Notes: generated by a model from the sequence alone, not told the origin. Numbered from the stretch's first letter, positions 11,241 through 20,192 are shown. The stretch is 64,000 nt of DNA from Desulfocarbo indianensis (GCA_001184205.1 LBMP01000001.1:643501-707500), one strand, 5' to 3'. Numbers and translations: made by a program.

Positions 11241-11772
11241 ACGCGGGCCGGAGTTCGATCCCCAGGCCGATCTGGCGGCCATAGCGGACCTGGCCCAGGC
11301 CTGGCGCAGCCAGTTCCGGCCGGCCAAGGTGACCTTCGCCAGCTCCCATTTCCAGGCGCGTTTGGAGGAACTGAGCCAGGCCCACGCCTTCCGCCTCTAT
11401 CTGGTCACCAGGCCCGATAAGCCCGTCCCCCTGGCCATCCTGCATCCCCTGACCCAGGACGAGGTCATGCTGCTTTTGGCGCTGTCGCCCCTGGACGGGG
11501 AGGACCTGGCCCGGCCCCTGGAAATGAGCCCTCACGAAAAAAGCCAATTGATGGCGGGGGCCCCCGAGGAGCCCTCGGGCCGGGGAGTCTATCCTTTTCT
11601 TCTGGGCGAGCCCCAAGGCATGGCCATCCTGGACCTGGAGCCCGAGGGCCTGGTCTTGACCATGAGCAAATGGGGCCATCTGAACCTGTTGGAGCCGGAG
11701 CCCCTCTTGGCCCAGCGCATGCGGCGCCTGGGCGCGCAGATAAACCGACTGGCCAAGCCCCGGGAATCCTGA
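11230..11772 (+). CDS. Uncharacterised protein translationally coupled to the TtuA-like gene
   Basis: The product has 180 residues and I do not recognise the family. It starts MKFKRGPEFDPQADLAAIADL behind AAGGGG and overlaps the end of the tRNA thiolase by 11 bases, so coupled translation is likely. It is cytoplasmic, with no signal peptide and no cysteine pairs. Middle parts such as PHEKSQLMAGAPEE and GVYPFLLGEPQGMAILDLEPEG suggest a compact alpha/beta fold. The overlap suggests a partner or accessory of tRNA thiolation, which is inference from position only. Confidence 0.7.
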   Translation: MKFKRGPEFDPQADLAAIADLAQAWRSQFRPAKVTFASSHFQARLEELSQAHAFRLYLVTRPDKPVPLAILHPLTQDEVMLLLALSPLDGEDLARPLEMSPHEKSQLMAGAPEEPSGRGVYPFLLGEPQGMAILDLEPEGLVLTMSKWGHLNLLEPEPLLAQRMRRLGAQINRLAKPRES

Positions 11773-11810
11773 GGTGCGAGCCCCTGGCCTTACCCCTGGC
11801 CTTAAAGCCA

Positions 11811-11839
11811 AAAAAGCCGGCCCCCGTTGGGGGCCGGCT
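11811..11839 (-). terminator. Intrinsic terminator of the PEP-CTERM gene
   Basis: A perfect 11-pair GC-rich stem (11815-11825 with 11829-11839) closes on a three-base loop. On the minus strand a T run follows (complement of the As at 11811-11815). It begins 23 bases past the stop of the minus-strand gene. It may also stop plus-strand transcripts. Confidence 0.85.
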
Positions 11840-11861
11840 GAAGGCTGGCCGAGGCTGGCGC

Positions 11862-12614
11862 CTAACTGGTCTGAATGAAAACCCGCTGGCGCTGGCGGGC
11901 GAAGAAAACCAGGGACAGGCCCAAAGCCGAGGCCAAGAGAGCCAGGCTGGCCGGCTCCGGAGTGGCGTGGGCGTCGGGAATGCTCACCTGCCCGCTGACC
12001 ACGCTGGTCTTGACGGTGCCCGAACCCTTGTTCAAGCTGCGGACCAGGTCCTTGTTGGTGGCCACGTACATGGTGAAATCGGCGGCGGTGGCGGACGAGA
12101 TGTCGGACAGCACGGACTGGCCCAGGGAATCGTCGTACCACATATTGGTTAAAGTGCCGGTGAGGGTGAAGCCCATGCCGTCGGCGGCCATGGTAATGGT
12201 GGAGAGATTCAATAAGCCGCCGAACAAGGCGCTGCCATAGGAGGGGGTATAGGGATCGGCGCCCGCCTGCCAAACATTGAATTCGTTGTTGTAATAGGGC
12301 AGGGAGAAGCCCGACCGGAAGTCATAGGTCTGGCCGTAACCCAGAGGGTATTCGCCATAGCCCACGGCGTCCCAGAAATTGAAGTCCGAGAAGCCGGCTT
12401 GCTGGCCCGTCACCGGATCGCCCGCCGAGCTGGCTCCGGTAATATAGCTGGCGTTATGTGACCAGTAGCCCCTCGAGTTAACCGAGCCCGAGCCCAACTT
12501 GGGGCCGGAGGAGCCGAAGTCAAAAGATATGACGCTGGCTTGAGCCGCGGGCGCCAAAATCAGAGCAGCGGCCGCCAAAACCAGGGCGGCTATTGTAAGC
12601 AGGGTCTTGTTCAT
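11862..12614 (-). CDS. PEP-CTERM sorting domain-containing exported protein
   Basis: This 250-residue secreted protein starts with a Sec signal peptide (MNKTLLTIAALVLAAAALIL, cleavage near AQAS) and ends with a PEP-CTERM sorting signal. That signal is the TPEPASLALL motif, a hydrophobic helix and a basic tail (FFARQRQR), the signature recognised by exosortase. The mature middle is rich in Gly, Ser, Tyr and Asn, as usual in this class, and has no enzyme motif. Such proteins are generally found in exopolysaccharide or biofilm producers. No exosortase gene is in the window. The upstream leader is duplicated (see the repeat entry). Confidence 0.92.
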   Translation of the reverse strand: MNKTLLTIAALVLAAAALILAPAAQASVISFDFGSSGPKLGSGSVNSRGYWSHNASYITGASSAGDPVTGQQAGFSDFNFWDAVGYGEYPLGYGQTYDFRSGFSLPYYNNEFNVWQAGADPYTPSYGSALFGGLLNLSTITMAADGMGFTLTGTLTNMWYDDSLGQSVLSDISSATAADFTMYVATNKDLVRSLNKGSGTVKTSVVSGQVSIPDAHATPEPASLALLASALGLSLVFFARQRQRVFIQTS

Positions 12615-12836
12615 TTGACACCTTCCTCGTTCGGAGGCAAAGCGGAAGCCTCAAGCGTTTCCCAAGCGATGCCTTAAATATCATCATTTTCTTGCCAATC
12701 GGCAAGGGATTTGAGAATACCTCCTCAATTTGTCACCATCCCCTTCGGCGGCAAAGGGAGGCGTCGGGTATTTTTCCAAGTTACACTATAAATATCGTCA
12801 TCTTTTTGGTAATTGGCAAGTGAATTGAGAATGTCT
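12615..12836 (-). repeat. Tandem duplication of the PEP-CTERM gene leader
   Basis: Two imperfect copies, 12615-12723 and 12730-12836, share the same order of blocks. These are TTG(A/T)CACC, TTCGG(A/C)GGCAAAG, TTTCCAAG-like, AAATATC(A/G)TCAT, TTGGCAAG-like and TTGAGAATA(C)CTC. The inner copy contains the ribosome site of the PEP-CTERM gene. Its CTTGCC-GATT-GGCAAG-type hairpin half is only partly kept in the outer copy. The duplication could mark a lost sister gene or a doubled regulatory site. Confidence 0.7.
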
Positions 12837-12953
12837 CGCGTTTTTTTGCGGGGCTGGGCCGGCAAATTGAAAGCGCCCGCCCAACAAAGCGAAAGAAATG
12901 GAAATAAAAATTACCCATATGCATTTTGAGGGCGGCGCACCCGCCGGAATTGC

Positions 12954-13958
12954 GTGAAAAAGCCGGACTTGGCTGATTCCGTGAGCCATAATGGGCGCAT
13001 GAACTTTTTGCGGAAAACCTGGCACGGAGCCTTGGGCGCGGCTATCCTGGGCGGCGCCACGGCCCTGTCCCTGGCGCAGGTGGCCTGGGTGCGCGCCTGG
13101 TATTACCAACTGGCCTGGTGGGGCTATATCCTGGTGGTGGACGCGGTCATCAAATACCGCCAGGGCAACAGCCTCATAAGGGACCGGACCGGGGCCTTCG
13201 GCGTCATGTTCCTGGCCTCGGCGTTTTTCTGGTTCGCCTGGGAGCTGGTCAACCTCAGGCTGGGCAATTGGCACTACCTGGGCGTGGCGGAAGAAATCTG
13301 GCTGCGCTGGCCCGGAGCCTTTCTGGCCTTTGCCACGGTCTTGCCCGGAGTGCTGGAAACCTACGAGCTGCTGGGCTCCCTGGGGGTGAGCTGGGGCTCG
13401 CGGGTCAGACCCATTTCGGCCTCGGATGCATGGCGGCCCTGGTTTATTACCGTTGGTATAATAATGTTCGCCTTGCCGCTAATATGGCCGAGGCTTTTCT
13501 TCCCCCTGGTCTGGGGGGCCTTGGTTTTCCTCCTGGAGCCTATCAACCACCGGCGGGGAGCCAAGAGCCTCATGAGTTATTGGCAGGCGGGCGACCTGTC
13601 GCCCTTTATCCGGCTGCTTCTGGCGGGGCTGGTCTGCGGGCTGCTTTGGGAATCCTGGAACTGGCTCTCGGCCGCGCGCTGGGAATACGCCATTCCCTAT
13701 CTGAATGAACCCAAATTGTTCGCCATGCCCCTGGCCGGCTTTGGCGGCTTTCCGCCTTTCGCGGTGGAGTGCTATGTGTTTTTCGCTTGCGTCAGCCTCT
13801 TGCGCGGGGGCAAGGGCTGGGAGGCGGACGATTATGACCAGGCCGGGGGCAGGCCCGTTCCCGCCTGGCTGGGCTGGGCCTTGGGGATCGGCTCCATCAT
13901 CTTCGCCGCCGGGATGCTTGGCCTCATAGACCGCTATCTGGTAAAGAGCTGGTCTTAG
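12954..13958 (+). CDS. Multi-pass membrane protein of unknown function
   Basis: The product has 334 residues (or 319 from the ATG at 12999) with about seven to eight hydrophobic segments. It is very rich in Trp, for example WYYQLAWWGYILVVDA and FFWFAWELVNLRLGNWHYLG. A charged loop (EPINHRRGAKSLMSYWQAGD) lies between the two halves. The GTG at 12954 lacks a ribosome site, so the start is uncertain. I do not recognise the family. It stands upstream of rimO on the same strand, 44 bases away, but co-function is not evident. Confidence 0.72.
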   Translation: MKKPDLADSVSHNGRMNFLRKTWHGALGAAILGGATALSLAQVAWVRAWYYQLAWWGYILVVDAVIKYRQGNSLIRDRTGAFGVMFLASAFFWFAWELVNLRLGNWHYLGVAEEIWLRWPGAFLAFATVLPGVLETYELLGSLGVSWGSRVRPISASDAWRPWFITVGIIMFALPLIWPRLFFPLVWGALVFLLEPINHRRGAKSLMSYWQAGDLSPFIRLLLAGLVCGLLWESWNWLSAARWEYAIPYLNEPKLFAMPLAGFGGFPPFAVECYVFFACVSLLRGGKGWEADDYDQAGGRPVPAWLGWALGIGSIIFAAGMLGLIDRYLVKSWS

Positions 13959-14002
13959 GGGAGGCCTTGGCATAAACCGCCCCGGAAAGATTACGCATCG
14001 AA

Positions 14003-15328
14003 ATGAGCTTGAAAACCTTTTACTTGCGCCAAATGGGCTGCGCCAAGAACCTGGTGGAGGGCGAGCATCTGGCCGGCCTTTTGCTGAGCAGGGGCTGGCG
14101 GGCGGTGGAAAGCCCGGCCAAGGCGAGCGCCCTCATCGTCAACACCTGCGGCTTTATTCAACCCGCGGTGGAGGAGTCCCTGGCCGCCATTCTGGAGCTG
14201 GCCGCGGGCAAGCGCGAGGGCCAGCGCCTGGTGGTGGCGGGCTGCCTGGTGGGGCGCTACGGAAAGAAGCTGGCCGCCGCCCTGAAGGAGGCGGACCTTC
14301 TGGTGTCCCCCGGCCAGGTGCCCCGCCTGGCCGAGCTTCTGGAAGGGATGGACCTGGGCGCAAAAGAGCGCCTGGCCATGGGGCCGGCCAGGGGGATTTT
14401 CGGCGCGGAGCATCCCAGGGCCCTTTCCACCGGGCCGGGCTGGGCTTACTTGCGCCTGTCCGACGGCTGCGGCAACCGCTGCGGCTTCTGCACCATTCCG
14501 GCCATTCGCGGCAAGCTCCGCTCCCGACCCATGGAAGATATCTTAGGCGAGGCGCGCCGGCTGGCCCAGGCGGGGGTCGGGGAGCTGAATCTGGTGGCCC
14601 AGGACCTCACCGCCTATGGTTCCGACCTGGGGGTCAAGGCGGGAGTCGCAAGACTTCTCCCAAAATTAGCCGCCATAGAAGAACTAAAATGGATAAGATT
14701 ATTATATCTTCACCCGGACAGCGCTGACGGTGATTTGCTCCGCATAATGGCCGCCACACCCAAGGTGCTGCCCTATTTCGATCTGCCGGTGCAGCACGTG
14801 GCAGATCCGGTTTTGCAAATGATGCGCCGCAAAAAGTCGAGCGCCCAGGTGCGGGAGCTGGTGGCCCAGGTGCGAGAGCTGGTTCCGGGGGCGGTTCTGC
14901 GCACCACCCTCATGACCGGCCACCCCGGCGAGGGGGAAGCGGAGTTCGCCCAACTGACGCGGTTCGTGGAGCAGACCCAGTTCGACCATCTGGGCTGTTT
15001 CGCCTTTCAACCCGAGGCCGGCACCCGCAGCGCCAGGCTGGCCAGGCCGCCCGCCAAAGAGGCCAGGGCCCGGGCCAGAAAGATCATGTCGCTCCAGAAA
15101 AAAATCAGCCGGGAGCGGCTGCGGGAGTTGCGGGGCAGGGAAATGGAATGCCTGGTCCTGGGGCCGCACCCGGACAGCGACCTGGTCTGGCGGGGACGCC
15201 TGGCCAGGCAAGCGCCCGAGGTGGACGGCGAGGTTATCATCACCGAGGGCTCGGCCCCGCCGGGCGGCATCACCCGCTGCCTCATAACCAAGACCCATGC
15301 CTACGACGTGGAGGCGCGCCTTTTGTGA
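14003..15328 (+). CDS. rimO: Ribosomal protein S12 (Asp) methylthiotransferase RimO
   Basis: This radical-SAM enzyme adds a methylthio group to the beta-carbon of an Asp on ribosomal protein S12. The 441-residue protein has the three N-terminal cluster cysteines (Cys13 in MGCAKN, Cys49 in NTCGF, Cys81 in AGCLVG). The radical-SAM CxxxCxxC is at Cys156/160/163 (CGNRCGFC), and PYFDLPVQH is typical of the methylthiotransferases. A TRAM-like C-terminus follows. RimO is favoured over MiaB because of the MGCAKN start and LPVQH context. Length is normal. Confidence 0.93.
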   Translation: MSLKTFYLRQMGCAKNLVEGEHLAGLLLSRGWRAVESPAKASALIVNTCGFIQPAVEESLAAILELAAGKREGQRLVVAGCLVGRYGKKLAAALKEADLLVSPGQVPRLAELLEGMDLGAKERLAMGPARGIFGAEHPRALSTGPGWAYLRLSDGCGNRCGFCTIPAIRGKLRSRPMEDILGEARRLAQAGVGELNLVAQDLTAYGSDLGVKAGVARLLPKLAAIEELKWIRLLYLHPDSADGDLLRIMAATPKVLPYFDLPVQHVADPVLQMMRRKKSSAQVRELVAQVRELVPGAVLRTTLMTGHPGEGEAEFAQLTRFVEQTQFDHLGCFAFQPEAGTRSARLARPPAKEARARARKIMSLQKKISRERLRELRGREMECLVLGPHPDSDLVWRGRLARQAPEVDGEVIITEGSAPPGGITRCLITKTHAYDVEARLL

Positions 15329-15431
15329 GCGCCTATATATAATGGAAGGGGCCGCCAGGACCGCGGCGCGGCTGAAAAGCGAAACTCGCCGGGATATAAA
15401 ACAAAAAACCTTTATTAGCCAGGGGCGGACC

Positions 15432-16805
15432 ATGCCGGACGAAAAACCAAAACCCATCAAGGCCCGCCGCTGGCTGCCCAGACTTGTCCTCATAGCGCTG
15501 CTGGCCGCCCTGGCGGGCTGCGCCTTGCCGGACCGGCGCATCGCAGACCTTGCCGAGCTGCCCCAGGCCGCATCCTGGTATCAGGCGCGGGAGGCGGGCG
15601 CCGCCTGGGCGGTCAAGCCGGGTTTTCAGGCCGGCCTGATGCGCCAGTGGAGAGTTCTGTGGTTCTCGCCCTGGCTCAACCCGGATGCACAGGCCGGCGC
15701 GGACCGGATAAAGGCCGATGGCGAGGCGTTTTTGGAGAAACCAGGGGTCGGCGAGAACCTTTTGACGCGCCAGGAACCCTATTATTCGGCCATGATAAAT
15801 AACTGTCAGTGGAAAAAATATCCTAACGCCGGCTGGAAAGCGATTTCTCTGACCGGAGCCCATTTGCGGCTGCTGCCCAGCGAAAGGCCGGTCTTTTCCT
15901 CGGAAAAATCAGGCGAGGGCTTCCCTTTTGACCGCCTGCAGCAGACCTCGCTGCCGCCCAACACGCCCTTGTTCGTGCATCACCTCAGCCGGGACAAGGC
16001 CTGGTGCCTGGCGCAGACGCCCTTGGCCTGGGGGTGGCTGCCCATGAGCCAGGTGGCGGCCATGACAGATGAGCAGATCCGGCAATGGATGGCGCCGGAG
16101 CTTATGGCGGTGACCGGGGAGGAGGCCGACCTGGAGACCCTCACGGGCCGGCATCTGTTCAAGGCCTCCCTGGGGGCGGTATTGCCCTGGGCCGGGCAGG
16201 AGGGGGAGCACTGCCTGGCGCTGGCCGCGGTGGCCGACCACCAGGGCCGGGCCGTGCTGCTGAGCGCGAAGCTTGCCAAAAAACAAGGCGTTAAAATGCC
16301 CTTGACCCTGGAGGCCCGCCAGGTGGCCGCCCTGGCCGACAAGCTAATGGGGCAGCCCTATGGCTGGGGCGGCATGTTCGGCCAGCGGGATTGCTCGGCC
16401 ACCATGCGGGATTTGTTCACGCCCTTCGGCCTTTGGCTGCCCAGAAATTCCACGGACCAGGCCAAGGAAGGCGGCTGCTTCATAAGCCTGGCCGGCCTGG
16501 ATGGCGAAGAGAAAAAGCTGGCCTTGCAAAAAGAGGGCGTGCCCTTTCTGACCCTGGTCTGGCTGCCGGGCCACATAATGCTCTATATCGGGGATTGGCA
16601 GGGAGAGCCCCTGGTGCTGCACAACGCCTGGGGCCTGCGCACCACGGGAGGCGGCCTGATAATAGGGCGGGCGGTGATAACCACCCTGGAGCCCGGCAAG
16701 GAGCGGGCGGACCTGACCCGGCCGGAGGGCCTGCTTATAAACCGGGTGGAGGGCTTCACCCGGTTGGCGCCGGACCAGGCCTTGCGGCCCGGCGATGGTT
16801 CCTGA
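15432..16805 (+). CDS. NlpC/P60 lipoprotein peptidase with SH3 domains
   Basis: This is a predicted cell-wall gamma-D-glutamyl-diamino-acid endopeptidase anchored as a lipoprotein. It has 457 residues. The signal peptide ends in the lipobox LAGC (Cys at about residue 28), followed by an N-terminal helical domain and SH3b-type domains. The C-terminal NlpC/P60 domain has candidate catalytic Cys321 (RDCSATMRDLF), His381 (PGHIMLYIG) and His397 (VLHNAWG). The architecture matches the SH3b1/SH3b2/NlpC-P60 lysins known from Desulfovibrio. ATG 15432 is preferred because it puts the signal peptide at the N-terminus; an in-frame ATG at 15342 would add 30 residues. Confidence 0.87.
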   Translation: MPDEKPKPIKARRWLPRLVLIALLAALAGCALPDRRIADLAELPQAASWYQAREAGAAWAVKPGFQAGLMRQWRVLWFSPWLNPDAQAGADRIKADGEAFLEKPGVGENLLTRQEPYYSAMINNCQWKKYPNAGWKAISLTGAHLRLLPSERPVFSSEKSGEGFPFDRLQQTSLPPNTPLFVHHLSRDKAWCLAQTPLAWGWLPMSQVAAMTDEQIRQWMAPELMAVTGEEADLETLTGRHLFKASLGAVLPWAGQEGEHCLALAAVADHQGRAVLLSAKLAKKQGVKMPLTLEARQVAALADKLMGQPYGWGGMFGQRDCSATMRDLFTPFGLWLPRNSTDQAKEGGCFISLAGLDGEEKKLALQKEGVPFLTLVWLPGHIMLYIGDWQGEPLVLHNAWGLRTTGGGLIIGRAVITTLEPGKERADLTRPEGLLINRVEGFTRLAPDQALRPGDGS

Positions 16806-16846
16806 AAGCGGCCTTACGGCATCCAAAGAGAGTGGCGGAAACAGGC

Positions 16847-17248
16847 TCAAGCGGCGGGGCGGGCGTGGGCGCGCAAAAACTCGATGACCGTCCTTTGGGA
16901 AGCGTGGTTGCCGGCCACCTCGTGACTGAGCGCGGCCAAATCCTTGGGGTCGGCGTCCAACTCGATATCGTGCAGATATAGAAAGAACACGGAGGCCATC
17001 ACCGCCACCCGGCAGTTCCCCTGGTTGAAGGGCCGGTGATGAACCAGGTGGAACAGGTAGGCCCCGGCCATCTCGAAAATATCCCGGTAGGTATAGCCGC
17101 CGCCCAGCTTGGTGCCGGGCAGGGCGAGACAGGCCCGCAGCTGTCCCAACTGGCGCTGGTCTGGCGGAGGCGCGCCGGGAATCTGATCCTGGTGGATGGC
17201 GAGCACCTCTTCCAGGGTCAGGAACTGGATGGAGGCGTCAGTCGCCAA
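16847..17248 (-). CDS. Doc-like (Fic-fold) toxin with altered active-site motif
   Basis: Doc toxins phosphorylate elongation factor Tu and arrest growth. This 133-residue protein has the Doc fold pattern (FLTLEEVLAIHQDQI at the start, then YTYRDIFEMAGAYLFHL). Its motif is H-R-P-F-N-Q-G-N-C-R (71-80). Aligned with the usual HPFxDGNKR, Phe74, Gly77, Asn78 and Arg80 are kept. The catalytic His is Arg72, the acidic residue is Gln76 and the Lys is Cys79. The TTG start overlaps the antitoxin by 11 bases, as in phd-doc pairs. It may be an inactive or changed enzyme. Confidence 0.82.
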   Translation of the reverse strand: MATDASIQFLTLEEVLAIHQDQIPGAPPPDQRQLGQLRACLALPGTKLGGGYTYRDIFEMAGAYLFHLVHHRPFNQGNCRVAVMASVFFLYLHDIELDADPKDLAALSHEVAGNHASQRTVIEFLRAHARPAA

Positions 17249-17465
17249 GGGTTTCGAAGGCCTCTCGATAAAGAGGGCCCGAAGATTTCAGGAAATAGGC
17301 CAGGGACGCGGCGCGGTCTCCCCGCCGGGATGGCGTGATGGTCAAAGAGCGGCCATCGGTGGTTATCTCCAGCGGCGTCTCGGACGAGATGTTCAAGAGC
17401 TCCAGAATGGGCTTATCGATAACCAGGGCCATGCTGTTGCCATGGCGCGTCAGCTTTTTTATCAC
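17238..17465 (-). CDS. AbrB/MazE-type antitoxin
   Basis: The 75-residue product starts at a GTG (17465) behind AGGAG. Its N-terminal swapped-hairpin AbrB domain reads KKLTRHGNSMALVIDKPILELL...PLEITTDGRSLTITPSR. The C-terminal tail is expected to wrap and neutralise the Doc-like partner encoded immediately downstream with an 11-base overlap. AbrB-type antitoxins usually autorepress. The upstream palindrome TGTATACA at 17528-17535 is a possible operator. Confidence 0.85.
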   Translation of the reverse strand: MIKKLTRHGNSMALVIDKPILELLNISSETPLEITTDGRSLTITPSRRGDRAASLAYFLKSSGPLYREAFETLGD

Positions 17466-17815
17466 AAGAGAGGCTCCTATCAATGCCTGGGACGGCGGGC
17501 ACAGCTGGTTCCCCTGTGCGCTTCTTGTGTATACATTGGGATAGCTGAAGGGCTCTGTCAAGGAAAAACTAGCATAACGTATAGGTTAAATCCATATCTT
17601 TTTCTGAGCACAGTTGTGGTTTAATGCAGAGCGTCAGTGAAAAGAATTAGACATAAATATCCTGCCCCAGCTCGTCAGACTCACCGGTTCGCAACCCATC
17701 ATAGTTTAACCGAACAAAATGGCAAAGCGAAATTTCAAAAATGTTTGTTTTGCTCGGTGACGGCGAGACCGGTCGGAATATAATTCACAGGCGCTCTTTT
17801 GACCACGGGAACGGC
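17466..17815. other. AT-rich intergenic region upstream of the toxin-antitoxin pair
   Basis: This 350-base stretch has visibly lower GC than its neighbours and no gene. It carries a minus-strand TTGACA (17556-17561) without a clear -10, the palindrome TGTATACA (17528-17535), and a long hairpin. In the hairpin 17710-17719 pairs with 17748-17757 with one mismatch. The composition suggests it arrived with the toxin-antitoxin genes. Confidence 0.5.
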
Positions 17816-19159
17816 CTATGCCAGCAGCGGAGGGGCCTCGGCGGGTTTCAGGCCCTGGGCGGCCATCCAGGCCAATAGATCGCCGAAGGCGCGCCGGGCC
17901 AGGGCGCGCCCGCGCTCTTTCTTGGGCAGGCGCTGGGCCAAGGGCGGCAGCAGGCCGAAGTTTATGTTGGAGGGCTGAAAGCTTTTGGCCTCTTGGTTCA
18001 TCAGGTGGGTGATCAGCCCGCCCAAGGCGGTGGTGGGAGGCGGCGTCAATAAAGGCTCGCCGCTTAAAAGGCGCGCCGCGTTGAGGCCGCACAAGAGGCC
18101 GCTGGCCGCTGATTCCACATAGCCCTCCACCCCGGAGAGCTGGCCGGCTATGAAGACCTGGGGCGCGGCCCGCAGGGCGAGCTGGGGCGTAAGCGCCCTG
18201 GGCGCGTCCAGGAAGCTATTGCGGTGAATCGAGCCCAGGCGGGCGAACTCGGCCCCGGCCAGGGCGGGAATGAGGCGGAAGGCCTGCAACTGGGCCGCGT
18301 GGGTCAGCTTGGTCTGAAAGCCCACCAAATTCATGAGGCGGCCCCCCAGGTCTTCCTTGCGGAGCTGCACCACCGCAAATGGCCGCCGGCCGCTGCGGGG
18401 GTCCTCCAGGCCCACCGGTTTCATGGGGCCGAAAAGCAGGGTTTTCTCGCCGCGGGCCGCCATTACTTCTATGGGCAGGCAGCCTTCGAAAAAGCGCGGG
18501 GATTCGAAATCGTGCAGGGGCACCTGCTCGCCGGTGGTGAGCGCCTGGTAAAAGGCGCTGAATTCCTCGCGGCTCAAGGGGCAGTTGAGATAATCGCCCA
18601 CACCGGGCTCGGCGTAGCGGTCCTGCCAAAAGGCCCGCGACATGTCCACGCTGTCGGTCATGACGATGGGAGCTATGGCGTCGTAGAAATGCAGGCTGCC
18701 GCCGCCGGCCAGTTTGGCGATGTTTTCGGCCAGGGGGCCATCGGTGAGGGGGCCGGTGGCCACGATGCTTACCCCCGAGGCGGGCAGCTCCTCCACCCGC
18801 CCGGCCTCACGGCTGATGAGCGCATGGGACGAGACGGCGTTATCCAGCCGGGCGGCGAAGCGTTCCCGGTCCACGGCCAGGGCCTTGCCGGCCGGCACCG
18901 CCGAGGCGCGGGCCGCTTCGATGAAATGGGATCCCAAAACAGCCATCTCGGCCTTCAAAAGGCCCACCGCGCTGGCGGGATCGGCCGAGCGCAGGGAATT
19001 GGAGCAGACCAGCTCGCCCAGAAGGGGAGAAGCGTGGGCGGGGGAAAAACGGGCGGGCTTCATATCCACCAGCCGCACCGAAACGCCGGCCCCGGCGGCC
19101 CGCAGGGCGGCCTCGCAGCCGGCCAGGCCGCCTCCTATTATAAGTAGCTCCGCTGCCAT
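17816..19159 (-). CDS. trmFO: Methylenetetrahydrofolate--tRNA-(uracil-5-)-methyltransferase TrmFO
   Basis: This flavin- and folate-dependent enzyme makes ribothymidine (m5U54) in the tRNA T-loop. The 447-residue product opens with a dinucleotide fold [18 protein letters not shown]. It contains the family stretch [24 protein letters not shown], the YDAIAPIV region, and [16 protein letters not shown] near the C-terminus. These place it in TrmFO rather than MnmG. The start at MAAELLII (19159) is chosen from the family N-terminus; the open frame runs further upstream without family resemblance. TrmFO replaces SAM-dependent TrmA in many bacteria. Confidence 0.96.
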   Translation of the reverse strand: MAAELLIIGGGLAGCEAALRAAGAGVSVRLVDMKPARFSPAHASPLLGELVCSNSLRSADPASAVGLLKAEMAVLGSHFIEAARASAVPAGKALAVDRERFAARLDNAVSSHALISREAGRVEELPASGVSIVATGPLTDGPLAENIAKLAGGGSLHFYDAIAPIVMTDSVDMSRAFWQDRYAEPGVGDYLNCPLSREEFSAFYQALTTGEQVPLHDFESPRFFEGCLPIEVMAARGEKTLLFGPMKPVGLEDPRSGRRPFAVVQLRKEDLGGRLMNLVGFQTKLTHAAQLQAFRLIPALAGAEFARLGSIHRNSFLDAPRALTPQLALRAAPQVFIAGQLSGVEGYVESAASGLLCGLNAARLLSGEPLLTPPPTTALGGLITHLMNQEAKSFQPSNINFGLLPPLAQRLPKKERGRALARRAFGDLLAWMAAQGLKPAEAPPLLA

Positions 19160-19359
19160 GCCGAGAGAGATTACCACAGCCGGGGAGCGGCGGCCAGGAT
19201 GCTTGACAGCCCTAACCCTTAGGTCCATAGTTGGAATTAAGCGGGGTCTGAAGGCTCCACGGAACGGCGGAGGGGCTTTATCGGCCCGCGCAAGAAGGCG
19301 GATTCCACTCACGCCGTTTCGGCGTTGGATAATAATTACCATAACTGTAACCGGTCAAG

Positions 19360-19406
19360 AAGACCGCCAAGGCCATTTTTCAAGCAATGGTCAAGGCGGT
19401 CTTTTC
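19360..19406 (+). promoter_or_regulatory. Intrinsic terminator in the nickel-operon leader (candidate attenuator)
   Basis: A nine-pair stem (19360-19368 with 19395-19403), with an inner GCCATT/AATGG-type pairing, is followed by a CTTTT tract. It ends 22 bases before the nikK ATG. No plus-strand gene lies upstream, since trmFO is divergent, so its only reader is the nickel operon's own leader. A second hairpin ACGCCG-TTT-CGGCGT stands at 19311-19325. No known riboswitch consensus (cobalamin or NiCo) was recognised. Confidence 0.6.
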
Positions 19407-19427
19407 TGTTCAAATCGGGGGACCAAG

Positions 19428-20192
19428 ATGAAAAAGACCTTGCTCGTAGGCTTCCTGCTGATCGCGGCCTTTTGGGCGGCCGCTCCGGCCAGCGCCCATT
19501 TCGGCATGATAATTCCCGACAAGAACCTCATGGAGCGGCCAGGGGAAATAACCCTGGAGTACCGCTTCTGGCACCCCATGGAAAATAGCGGCATGAGCCT
19601 GGTCAAGCCCAAGGCGGCCGGCGTGGCCCTGGGCGAGGAGCGCGCGGATTTGCTTGCCTCCCTAAAGGAGCAAAAAGAAGGCAACGCCACCTTGTGGAGC
19701 GGCTCCTACCAGGTCAAAAAACCCGGCGATTATATCTTCTACATGGAGCCGCAGCCCTATTGGGAGCCGGCCGAGGATTGCTACATCATCCATTACACCA
19801 AGACCATCGTGGACGCGCTCAACGCGGAGGAGGGCTGGGACCAGCCCTTGGGGCTTAAGATGGAAATAGTTCCCCTCACCAGGCCCTATGGCCTGTGGGC
19901 GGGCAACTCCTTCACCGGCAAGGTGCTGTTCAAGGGCGCACCCCTGGCCAACGCCGACGTGGAGGTCGAGTTCTACAACAACAAAGGTGAGATGGAGATT
20001 CCGGCCCCGGTTTTCGTGACCCAAGTGGTGCGCACCGACGCCAACGGCGTCTTCACCTTCACCATGCCCTGGGGCGGCTGGTGGGGATTCGCGGCGCTGA
20101 CCACCGACGACCAAAAGATGCAAAAGGACGGAAAGCCCAAAAACGTGGAATTGGGCGGCGTGCTCTGGATCTATCTGCAGCCTGTCAAGTAA
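19428..20192 (+). CDS. nikK: NikK-like DUF4198 component of nickel ECF transporter
   Basis: This is an exported accessory protein of the NikKMLQO transporter family predicted for nickel uptake. It has 254 residues with a Sec signal ([20 protein letters not shown], cleavage near ASA-H). The mature protein begins [10 protein letters not shown], so a His is close to the new N-terminus, typical of DUF4198 proteins and a likely metal ligand. The C-terminal half is beta-sandwich-like ([37 protein letters not shown]). It is the first gene of a five-gene run whose order matches NikKMLQO. Confidence 0.85.
   Translation: MKKTLLVGFLLIAAFWAAAPASAHFGMIIPDKNLMERPGEITLEYRFWHPMENSGMSLVKPKAAGVALGEERADLLASLKEQKEGNATLWSGSYQVKKPGDYIFYMEPQPYWEPAEDCYIIHYTKTIVDALNAEEGWDQPLGLKMEIVPLTRPYGLWAGNSFTGKVLFKGAPLANADVEVEFYNNKGEMEIPAPVFVTQVVRTDANGVFTFTMPWGGWWGFAALTTDDQKMQKDGKPKNVELGGVLWIYLQPVK

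Noticed and set aside
17675..17700. tRNA T-arm-like GGTTCGCAACCC
   Set aside because: There is no acceptor stem, D-arm or anticodon arm around it.
19200..19358. Cobalamin riboswitch before the nickel operon
   Set aside because: The B12-box consensus (GCCACTG-type) is not present.
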